This document shows positions 5,169 to 10,505 of a DNA stretch of 10,505 nucleotides, in pieces. Position 1 is the first letter of the stretch. Every line of letters begins with the position of its first letter. Both the position numbers and the translations under genes were made by a program. Origin of the DNA: JAAXVZ01 sp964392465. GTDB lineage: Archaea; Nanobdellota; Nanobdellia; Woesearchaeales; GW2011-AR15. A model generated the notes under the pieces. The model saw only the letters and a program-made list of their open reading frames with translations. It was not told the DNA's origin and ran no database searches. Where the stretch lies: contig CAYMPC010000037.1 of the NCBI GenBank assembly GCA_964392465.1, forward strand, positions 1 to 10,505. Direction: 5' to 3'.

Positions 5169-6029
5169 TCAAGGACAAGGGGCAAACTCGCAATCAGGAG
5201 CAATTCTTCCTACAGCACTTCCATCTGAGCATATTTTTGCATCCATTGTACAGGCAACAGGCTCACATTTAGGAGGACTAGGACATCCACATTCATCTAT
5301 ATCTCCAGGTATAATTTTTCCGTCTTTGCACCAATCTGGATAAGGAGGGGTTAATAAAGGACAATCACCACAGAGTCTCATGCATCCGCATCCAGTCTCA
5401 TCTGAAAAGATAGTTAATCCTTCGTCACATTGCCAAATTCCCATTAACTTACACACCTCAGGATCATTTGACAAGTATTTTCTCAAATATTGTTGTTGGC
5501 ATTCGCCTTGTGTATAATATTGAATTTTGTTGCTTGCACATGCTGCACATTTATTCCCATAAGTTATGCCATCATCTCCGCAAACAGGCATGTATTCCAT
5601 AGTACAAACGGTTGCTGCTTTTTCTTCCTCTGTACAGATATATTTTGTTTCATCTAAAAATTTTTCATTCGTTGCAACCCAATTTGAGATTATAACCTTT
5701 ATTGTGCCTTTGTTAGTCTCACTAAGATAATAAGTTAAATATACTTCAAAACAACCAGGACACCTCATAACTTCTACTTTTTCTACAGTATAATAAGGAG
5801 TAAATTCACTTCCTCCACGGTTCATATATTCTATAGCAATTGTTGCTGCTCTTTTTTGATCTTCATCAAGTTCAAAGTCTCTTATACAGGCTTTAACATT
5901 TTCATCCCAAGCATAACCTGCAGGAGTTAGACATCCATGTTCGTCTCTTTGCCCACCTATTATTTGTTCTTTTTCACATGCTAAAGTTAAAAACAAGCCA
6001 AACAACACAATAATCATTACTCTTTTCAT
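5169..6029 (-). CDS. Cysteine-rich lipoprotein with Kazal-like domain (286 aa)
   Basis: The N-terminus is a lipoprotein signal: KR, a hydrophobic stretch, then lipobox LTLAC with the lipidated Cys at 18. Residues 33-70 hold a GCLTPAGYAWDENVKACIR module that recurs in DPANN and bacterial surface lipoproteins. Residues 132-177 form a Kazal-type protease-inhibitor-like domain (C142-x7-C150-x10-C161-x2-C164-x12-C177 with VCGDDGITYGNKC). A further cysteine-rich stretch (193-255) and a terminal ACTMDAKICSDGSAVGR repeat-like module complete it. Location is the outer face of the membrane, probably disulfide-stabilised. An upstream in-frame TTG at 6044 is rejected because a Shine-Dalgarno site directly precedes ATG 6029. 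Protease inhibition is a family-based guess; adhesion or structure is equally possible. Confidence 0.85.
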   Translation of the reverse strand: MKRVMIIVLFGLFLTLACEKEQIIGGQRDEHGCLTPAGYAWDENVKACIRDFELDEDQKRAATIAIEYMNRGGSEFTPYYTVEKVEVMRCPGCFEVYLTYYLSETNKGTIKVIISNWVATNEKFLDETKYICTEEEKAATVCTMEYMPVCGDDGITYGNKCAACASNKIQYYTQGECQQQYLRKYLSNDPEVCKLMGIWQCDEGLTIFSDETGCGCMRLCGDCPLLTPPYPDWCKDGKIIPGDIDECGCPSPPKCEPVACTMDAKICSDGSAVGRIAPDCEFAPCP

Positions 6030-6033
6030 AAAT

Positions 6034-6041
6034 ATCACCTT
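6034..6041 (-). promoter_or_regulatory. Shine-Dalgarno site that fixes the lipoprotein start
   Basis: AAGGTGAT ends four bases before ATG 6029 on the minus strand. It lies inside the alternative TTG-started reading, so it selects ATG 6029. A leader of about ten or more bases follows the promoter, unlike the leaderless neighbours. Confidence 0.6.
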
Positions 6042-6062
6042 CAATTAAGAAACTCTATTGTG

Positions 6063-6070
6063 TATATAAA
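6063..6070 (-). promoter_or_regulatory. TATA box of the lipoprotein gene
   Basis: TTTATATA on the minus strand is centred about 37 bases before ATG 6029. This gives a transcript with a leader of about ten bases that just accommodates the Shine-Dalgarno site. Confidence 0.55.
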
Positions 6071-6107
6071 TGTTTTAAAGACTTTGAATTAAGTAGAAGT
6101 TATATAA

Positions 6108-6128
6108 TAACTTACAAATATATACAAA
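6108..6128 (+). repeat. 21-bp direct repeat, upstream copy (putative operator)
   Basis: The copy begins TAACTTACA and ends TATACAAA; it matches the downstream copy at 19 of 21 positions. It lies 10 bp upstream of the TATA box of the HTH gene. Confidence 0.6.
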
Positions 6129-6137
6129 AAAACAAAA

Positions 6138-6145
6138 TTTATATA
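6138..6145 (+). promoter_or_regulatory. TATA box of the HTH-membrane protein operon
   Basis: TTTATATA is centred 29 bases before ATG 6171, so the mRNA is leaderless or nearly so. The box sits between the two 21-bp repeats. Confidence 0.6.
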
Positions 6146-6150
6146 TTAAC

Positions 6151-6171
6151 TAACTTACATATTTATACAAA
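6151..6171 (+). repeat. 21-bp direct repeat, downstream copy (putative operator)
   Basis: It starts 43 bp after the first copy, about four helical turns, so both copies face the same side of the helix. It covers the expected transcription start and runs into the first base of the ATG. Occupancy would block initiation. Confidence 0.6.
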
Positions 6172-6649
6172 TGGTTTTTAGTAAGGATCCTAGGTTTCTT
6201 GAAATTAGAGATTTATTTAATGAGCTTTCAAAGAAATATAATACATCTTATGAGGAAATATTCAATGAAATACAATCTATTAGGATTCCAATAAGCCTTT
6301 TTGAAACAAAACTGAGTGCTTTTGAAATCATTTCTAAATTTCTTGTTGAAAATAAGGAATTAGGTTATACAGAGATAGCTAACTTTACAAATAGGAGCAG
6401 ACAGGGNNNNNNNNNNGAGTTTATCAAACATATCAGAATGCAAGAAAAAAGTTCCCAGAAAAATTTACTTATGAAATATCAGAGTATGACCTTCCATTAT
6501 CTATCTTTAGGTCAAAATATTCTTTTCTCGAGACAATTGTAAAATATTTGCATGAAACAGTAGAGTTATCCTTTTCATCCATAGCCAAATTAATCAAGCG
6601 TGATCCAAGAACCATCTGGACTGTATATAGTAGAACAAAGAAAAAATGA
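6171..6649 (+). CDS. Tandem-HTH DNA-binding regulator, interrupted by an N gap
   Basis: Before the gap the frame encodes residues 1-78 plus two bases. After the gap the coding frame is the one starting GTT at 6419 (VYQTYQNARKKF...) and ends TGA 6647-6649; the frame nominally continued through the Ns runs into a stop at 6540-6542 and is wrong. The protein is two copies of one module, each starting (I/L)P(I/L)S(L/I)F, then a helix, then an HTH (TEIANFTNRS / SSIAKLIKRD), then a basic Y...KK helix. This resembles sigma-70 region 4-like HTHs found in a DPANN-typical tandem family. Joining the flanks with a one-base overlap makes the repeats align over 54 residues without gaps, 18 identical. It overlaps the next gene by ATGA. 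A transcriptional regulator role is inferred. Confidence 0.8.
6407..6416. other. Ten-N scaffold gap inside the HTH gene
   Basis: Ten undetermined bases break the first HTH repeat. The coding frames on either side differ, so the true number of missing bases must be 2 modulo 3. An overlap of one G between the flanks (CAG GGA GTT TAT) satisfies this and restores the internal repeat, so probably nothing is missing. Confidence 0.9.
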
Positions 6650-7770
6650 TAAGACTTAATGAACTTAGGAAAGAGAAAGTTAAGTTAAAAGAATACATAC
6701 AGACATGTACAAAAAATATAGAGATTCTAATAAATAGAAAAGAGGAATTTGATAAATTATATTCATTAAGTGAGATTAGTGAAGAAGATTATCAAAAACA
6801 AGTTAAGTATGGTATTGAGGGAAAATCCTTTGATCATTGGATAAACTATAACAAAGAGCTTCTTGAGTTATATTACTCTAAATTAGCAGATATTGAAAGA
6901 AAAACAAATGAATCTGCCAATGGAACTTTGACAATAAGTTTAGGCATAATGATAGTTCTTTTCCTAATTACCTTCATCTATAATAATCCTTCAATAACAT
7001 CTAATGTGATATTTGGAGAAAACACAATCTTATCTCAAAATATTAGTCTAACTTTCAACAAAAGCGGCAATTATTCTTTAACTATTCCAGAAGGCACGCT
7101 TAATCTAATTTCTTTTAATTGTGAATTTGAAGGAAAATATGCAAAAATATATGTTGAATCAGATGAAGAAAAAAAATTGTTTGGAGTATTTGAAACAAAC
7201 ACAAATCTTTCAAGATATTGCGGAGGAATTTGTGATACTATATTTGATAAATCAATAACCTTAATTATAGAATTAGAAGAAAATTCAAGCTTTAAATTAA
7301 ATAAAATATATTATCAAAGGACATTAATTAAAGAGTTCAATATTGAGCCTAAAAAACAAGAGTTTAACAAACCAGGGTATGGAATTATTACTTTATTTAA
7401 TGAGCGGAATGATTCTTTTACAGTTGTAGCATATGCAGAAGGAAAACTTGCAGATTATATTACTTTAGATGATTCTATCTTGGAGTTCAGTGAGAAAGAC
7501 AAACAAAAAATGATTTCCTATAGAGTGGAAGAAGCTCCCTATTCAATGACAGGAAATATAGTTATAAGATATCTTCCAAAAGAGCCATTTAAAGGAATAA
7601 CACCTACAGAAACGCATATCGTTACCTATAAAAAAGAGGATAAACTTAACATAACAAACGTATTAGGGATATTGCTTTTACTTAATCTGCTCTTGCTAAT
7701 AATAACTAGACTTAAATATAAAAAAATTAAAAACAAAATTAATATTTTAGCAAAACATAAATCATACTAA
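6646..7770 (+). CDS. Membrane protein with cytoplasmic coiled coil and external beta domain (374 aa)
   Basis: Residues 1-90 are a charged helical, coiled-coil-like domain (LRKEKVKLKEYI...; ISEEDYQKQV; GKSFDHWINYNKELLELYY), a module that recurs in DPANN membrane proteins. TM1 is about 96-112. Residues 113-337 form an external beta-rich domain with many N-x-S/T sequons and a GYGIITLFNERNDSFTVVAYAEG segment resembling surface-protein beta sandwiches. TM2 is about 338-356, followed by a lysine-rich tail. Lysine distribution predicts both ends inside. The ATG overlaps the stop of the HTH gene (ATGA) with no Shine-Dalgarno site, so translation is probably coupled. Pairing with a DNA-binding protein suggests a membrane sensor or tether for that regulator; this is inference. 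A structural surface protein is the alternative. Confidence 0.85.
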   Translation: MIRLNELRKEKVKLKEYIQTCTKNIEILINRKEEFDKLYSLSEISEEDYQKQVKYGIEGKSFDHWINYNKELLELYYSKLADIERKTNESANGTLTISLGIMIVLFLITFIYNNPSITSNVIFGENTILSQNISLTFNKSGNYSLTIPEGTLNLISFNCEFEGKYAKIYVESDEEKKLFGVFETNTNLSRYCGGICDTIFDKSITLIIELEENSSFKLNKIYYQRTLIKEFNIEPKKQEFNKPGYGIITLFNERNDSFTVVAYAEGKLADYITLDDSILEFSEKDKQKMISYRVEEAPYSMTGNIVIRYLPKEPFKGITPTETHIVTYKKEDKLNITNVLGILLLLNLLLLIITRLKYKKIKNKINILAKHKSY

Positions 7771-7790
7771 TTATAATAACTAGCTCTTTC

Positions 7791-8174
7791 TTACTTTTTT
7801 ACTGTTTTGTTAAACCAAGTTATTAAGAACAAAATTCCTATAAAAAAAGCAGGCCCTGCTATAGTAATAGACCATGATAACATATACCATTGGTAAGGCG
7901 GATTCATTAATATGTTTATAACTAGCATTGTAACATAAAGTATTCCTGCTAAAATAAAAACTATCCCTCCAACTATTTCATATCTCCATGAAATTATCAA
8001 AAGAATTGTTAAAATAAACACAGGAATATTATGCATAAACAATCCTACAATTGTTCCCCAAAAGCCTAAATTCATCTCAAAAATATCCAAAGAAAACAAT
8101 GCTAAAAAAAGAAGGAATAATATTGACATGATTCTCGGTGTCCAATACAAATATTTGTTAATATTTTTTTTCAT
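7791..8174 (-). CDS. Four-helix membrane protein, DUF7670-like (127 aa)
   Basis: Four transmembrane helices are predicted at about 13-31, 39-62, 65-89 and 99-121. The sequence pattern (WTPRIMSILFLLFLALFSLDIF, LFMHNIPVFILTI, SWRYEIVGGIVFILAGILY, GPAFFIGILFLI, quoted in pieces) matches a widespread small membrane family I recall as DUF7670; the family name is from memory. No catalytic motif is visible. It is the last gene of the operon, two bases after the stop of the upstream gene. A GGGGGAG Shine-Dalgarno-like tract (8185-8191) lies within the end of that gene, about ten bases before the ATG. The convergent HTH operon ends 20 bp away. Confidence 0.82.
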   Translation of the reverse strand: MKKNINKYLYWTPRIMSILFLLFLALFSLDIFEMNLGFWGTIVGLFMHNIPVFILTILLIISWRYEIVGGIVFILAGILYVTMLVINILMNPPYQWYMLSWSITIAGPAFFIGILFLITWFNKTVKK

Positions 8175-8176
8175 CT

Positions 8177-8683
8177 TTAGAGTTCTCCCCCAAATAACGT
8201 AAAAATCGCCAACACACTAGCCCAAAAAATAACAGTGTAATAATATATCCAAGGTTGCTTTGTGCGATAGAAGTAGTATAAAATTCCAATACATAATAAG
8301 CTGCCAACAGAAAAACTAAGGATTTGCCATTGATACAAAAAAATCCCTGTAGTTACTAAAACCACTGCAACCGGCACAGACATATAGATTGCTTTGAAAA
8401 GCACTCTCGTTTTTGTTCTGAATACAAATAAGGAGATTATACCTATTACAACAACAAATGAACCATGCATAGATAGTGGAAACCAATACAGAGTTGAGTC
8501 AGGAGTAAGTGGTATGAAAAACCCGAAAAATCTTCTTATTATACCTTGATAAAGAGCATCAAAAAGAAAAGTAAGATTCAAAAGGATATATCCGAAAAAG
8601 GAAACAGCGATTGCAGATAGAACTTTATTGATAATAGAGTTTTTAAAAATTTTTTTCATATTAACAATTATATATTTTTTCAT
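8177..8683 (-). CDS. Hypothetical five-helix membrane protein (168 aa)
   Basis: I do not recognise the family. A basic N-terminus (KKYIIVNMKKIFKN) precedes five hydrophobic segments at about 20-42, 65-88, 96-117, 120-139 and 144-165. Loops are short, with few charges and many Trp and Tyr. It is 15 bases after the DUF1801 gene and two bases before the DUF7670-like gene, so it is co-transcribed. No Shine-Dalgarno site precedes ATG 8683; a second ATG at 8659 (MKKIFKN) would shorten it by eight residues and is possible. Pairing with another small membrane protein may indicate a complex, but this is inference only. Confidence 0.75.
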   Translation of the reverse strand: MKKYIIVNMKKIFKNSIINKVLSAIAVSFFGYILLNLTFLFDALYQGIIRRFFGFFIPLTPDSTLYWFPLSMHGSFVVVIGIISLFVFRTKTRVLFKAIYMSVPVAVVLVTTGIFLYQWQILSFSVGSLLCIGILYYFYRTKQPWIYYYTVIFWASVLAIFTLFGGEL

Positions 8684-8698
8684 ATTTAAAAGACTTAC

Positions 8699-9046
8699 TT
8701 ATTTAAAACAACTCCCACCTTTTGCTTTTTTATCAACTAATCTCAGCAATTTAATTATCTTTTTTTCCTCAATCTCTTTTTTATCTTTAAATTTTAGAGA
8801 TCTCATAAAATTTCCAGTTCCCTTAAAATTATCTTTGTCTTTTTTTGATAATCCTTCAACTGACAAACCCAAATTAACACTCTCTTTCAATCCAACAATA
8901 TAATATTTCCCATACCAAGGAACATCCATCTTCACTGTTTCATTGATCTTTGGAAAAGTTTTAAGAATTATTTTTCTTAATTTTTTACATATATCTTTCT
9001 GAGGAGATTTTTGCTTTTCAATATAGTCAGTTACTAGTTTATTCAT
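8699..9046 (-). CDS. DUF1801 (YdhG-like) protein (115 aa)
   Basis: The sequence shows the DUF1801 pattern: an N-terminal DYIEKQ helix, then KLRKIILKTFPKINETVKM, a VPWYGKYYIVGLK strand region, VNLGLSVEGL, and a GTGNFMRSLKF segment. Length fits the family (110-140). These are small cytoplasmic proteins with a frataxin-like fold and no established reaction; an iron-chaperone role has been proposed for some members. The gene ends in a lysine-rich helix and a KGGSC tail. It starts 20 bases after the TSP3-protein gene and has no Shine-Dalgarno site. A hairpin occupies that gap. Confidence 0.85.
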   Translation of the reverse strand: MNKLVTDYIEKQKSPQKDICKKLRKIILKTFPKINETVKMDVPWYGKYYIVGLKESVNLGLSVEGLSKKDKDNFKGTGNFMRSLKFKDKKEIEEKKIIKLLRLVDKKAKGGSCFK

Positions 9047-9055
9047 ATTTTTTTG

Positions 9056-9076
9056 AGGATTATTTTTTATAATCCT
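9056..9076 (-). other. Perfect 8-bp hairpin over the stop codon of the TSP3 gene
   Basis: AGGATTAT and ATAATCCT are separated by five bases. The hairpin spans the TAA stop (9067-9069) of the upstream gene and ends nine bases before the start of the DUF1801 gene. No T-run follows it on the minus strand, so it is not a typical terminator. Internal-promoter operator, processing site or translation control are the options. Confidence 0.5.
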
Positions 9077-10505
9077 AAAAATCTTTTTTGAAATTTTAAT
9101 ATAATAAAAATGAAAATAACGACAGGAATTAAAATAAGAAATAATAGTATTTTGAAAGGTTCTAATTTAGTCATTTTTGGAGCAGATTGACTTAAACTTG
9201 TAGAATAAATAAAATCCTTTACCTCTTTAATGCAACTTTCTGGGATTGTGCCTTCTACATCATAAGTCAGAATAATCTTATCTTTTACTTCTGAAAAGTG
9301 CCACGCGATTATTGGATCTTTTTCTATAATATTATAATTCTTTCCGTTGAAATAGATATTCTCTGCTTTTTCAGCAAGACATTTTGGAATATTTTGATAA
9401 TATACTAAATTAGATATAGGTTCTTTGACATTTATAGTAATTTTATATTTGGTATATTCTTTGTTATTTAAACTATATTCTTTACTTTCTACTTTAATAG
9501 ATTCTTTTAATTTTTGATAATTCTCTTGGATATTCTTTCTCAACTCTTCAGGAACACTAATTAGAGAATTTACTATCAAATCATCAATTTTCTCTTTTTT
9601 TATTTTTAGTACCTTTGTGAAAGAGTCTTCTTCAATAGTAACAAGGTTACAGTCTTCTTGATTTGGATTTTTCAAATATGGGCAGTTATCAATATCTCCG
9701 CAAACACCATCCTCATCTATATCATTATTATTATCATTAGGACACAAGTCACACGCATCTCCAATGTTGTCATTATCAGAATCTTTTTGGTCAGGGTTAT
9801 AAATATTATGGCAATTATCATTATCTCCACAAACACCATCTAAATCTTTATCATTGTACTTGTCATTAGGACACAAGTCACACGCATCTCCAATGTTGTC
9901 ATTATCAGAATCTTTTTGGTCAGAATTAAATAATTCAGCACAATTATCCTTATTATCGATAATTTCATCATTATCAGAATCTTCTATACAGAAACTAGTA
10001 TCACACGCATCTCCAACTCCATTATTATCGCAATCTTTTTGGCTTGGATTGAACTTGCTTGGACAATTGTCAAGATTACCGCATATCAAATCATTGTCTT
10101 TATCATTTTCAGGATCATTCATGCATATATCACATGTATTACCTATTTTGTCTTTATCTGAATCAAACTGATTTGGATTATAGATAGTAGGACAGTTGTC
10201 AATATTATCACATATTCCATCATTATCTCTATCATTTAATGCGCTGTTTGGACAGGCATCACACACATTTCCAACACCATCTCCATCTATATCTAATTGG
10301 TCAGGATTATATTTTTCAGGGCAATTATCATTATTGTCATCTATTTTATCATTATCTAAGTCCTTTATACAAAAAGAAGAATAATCACACGCATCTCCAA
10401 CTCCATTATTATCACAATCAGACTGATCAGGATTATATTTTTTTTGACAGTTATCTATATTTCCACATATTCTATCATTATCCATATCTTCACTAGCATC
10501 TAACC
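9067..10505 (-). CDS. Thrombospondin type 3 repeat surface protein, membrane anchored (5' partial)
   Basis: The frame is open through the right edge (LDASED before the ATG at 10485), so that ATG is internal and the gene continues outside. The N-terminal two thirds consists of TSP3 calcium-binding repeats, with seven DNC units in the window (DNCPxxYNPDQxDxDxDxxGDxCD). Asp/Asn-rich loops bind calcium, and paired cysteines form disulfides. A beta-rich region then follows (YTKYKITINVKEPISNLVYY; IPKCLAEKAENIYF; DPIIAWHFSEV; ILTYDVEG), a membrane-proximal arrangement common in archaeal surface proteins. One C-terminal helix (about 446-463 from ATG 10485) anchors it, with a short basic tail. A surface adhesin or stalk role is inferred. 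It is the first visible gene of the operon running to 7791. Confidence 0.88.
   Translation of the reverse strand, partial: LDASEDMDNDRICGNIDNCQKKYNPDQSDCDNNGVGDACDYSSFCIKDLDNDKIDDNNDNCPEKYNPDQLDIDGDGVGNVCDACPNSALNDRDNDGICDNIDNCPTIYNPNQFDSDKDKIGNTCDICMNDPENDKDNDLICGNLDNCPSKFNPSQKDCDNNGVGDACDTSFCIEDSDNDEIIDNKDNCAELFNSDQKDSDNDNIGDACDLCPNDKYNDKDLDGVCGDNDNCHNIYNPDQKDSDNDNIGDACDLCPNDNNNDIDEDGVCGDIDNCPYLKNPNQEDCNLVTIEEDSFTKVLKIKKEKIDDLIVNSLISVPEELRKNIQENYQKLKESIKVESKEYSLNNKEYTKYKITINVKEPISNLVYYQNIPKCLAEKAENIYFNGKNYNIIEKDPIIAWHFSEVKDKIILTYDVEGTIPESCIKEVKDFIYSTSLSQSAPKMTKLEPFKILLFLILIPVVIFIFIILKFQKRFLGL
9734..9794 (-). repeat. 61-bp perfect direct repeat in TSP3 gene, copy A
   Basis: Identical over all 61 bases to 9863-9923, offset 129 bp (43 codons, in frame). 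It encodes the DQKDSDNDNIGDACDLCPND-type unit. Perfect identity at synonymous sites points to recent duplication or gene conversion. Confidence 0.85.
9863..9923 (-). repeat. 61-bp perfect direct repeat in TSP3 gene, copy B
   Basis: Second copy of the 61-bp unit. The bases on either side differ from copy A. Other TSP3 units in the gene are diverged at DNA level. Confidence 0.85.

Noticed and set aside
6030..6044. TTG start at 6044 for the lipoprotein
   Set aside because: The Shine-Dalgarno sequence AAGGTGAT lies inside this extension and serves ATG 6029, which also begins a clean lipoprotein signal.
6171..6542. 123-residue reading of the HTH gene straight through the Ns
   Set aside because: The residues after the gap lose all similarity to the HTH repeat, while the frame starting at 6419 continues it to a stop that overlaps the next gene.
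8628..8903. 91-codon plus-strand frame
   Set aside because: It is antisense to the DUF1801 gene and the start of the five-helix gene, and its hydrophobic composition mirrors their Lys/Glu-rich codons.
9658..10496. Plus-strand open frames opposite the TSP3 gene
   Set aside because: They are low-complexity antisense reflections of the repeated Asp/Asn codons and show no independent signals.
9690..10500. CRISPR-like regular repeats
   Set aside because: The repeats are in-frame coding units of TSP3 with conserved protein pattern and no uniform repeat-spacer structure.

Overview
The window is AT-rich archaeal DNA and looks like a DPANN-type genome (Woesearchaeota/Pacearchaeota style); the exact lineage is inference. 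Three lines of evidence point this way. First, all three tRNA genes carry small introns at position 37/38 and none encodes its 3' CCA. Second, most genes have a TTTATATA- or TTTAAATA-like box centred about 25-30 bases before the start codon or tRNA 5' end, which implies leaderless mRNAs. Third, several products belong to archaeal or DPANN-typical families: a PGF-pre-PGF surface protein, a CxxC-x17-CxxC zinc protein and a tandem-HTH regulator.

Layout. 1-1436 (+) is the 3' part of a membrane-anchored surface protein. 1482-1682 (-) holds tRNA-Ile(GAU) and tRNA-Phe(GAA), probably co-transcribed, followed by an unrecognised protein at 1752-2636 (-). 2853-3026 (+) is a 57-residue zinc protein. tRNA-Thr(UGU) at 3145-3246 (+) is followed 78 bp later by an exact 18-bp copy of its own 3' end. 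3388-4065 (-) is an unrecognised conserved-looking protein, divergent from a circularly permuted GTPase (4184-4930, +) and a 43-residue zinc-finger protein (4995-5126, +). 5169-6029 (-) is a cysteine-rich lipoprotein with a Kazal-like domain.

6171-7770 (+) is the most interesting unit. A DNA-binding protein made of two sigma-region-4-like HTH repeats overlaps by ATGA the gene for a membrane protein with a cytoplasmic coiled coil and an external domain. A near-identical 21-bp direct repeat brackets the promoter, suggesting autoregulation. The HTH gene is interrupted by ten Ns (6407-6416). Reading frame and internal repeat alignment both indicate that the flanks really join with a one-base overlap, giving an intact 155-residue protein.

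7791-10505 (-) is a tightly packed operon, transcribed leftwards. It encodes a large thrombospondin-type-3-repeat surface protein (5' end outside the window), a DUF1801 protein and two small multi-pass membrane proteins. No CRISPR array, insertion sequence or rRNA is visible, and no gene-free stretch exceeds 300 bases.
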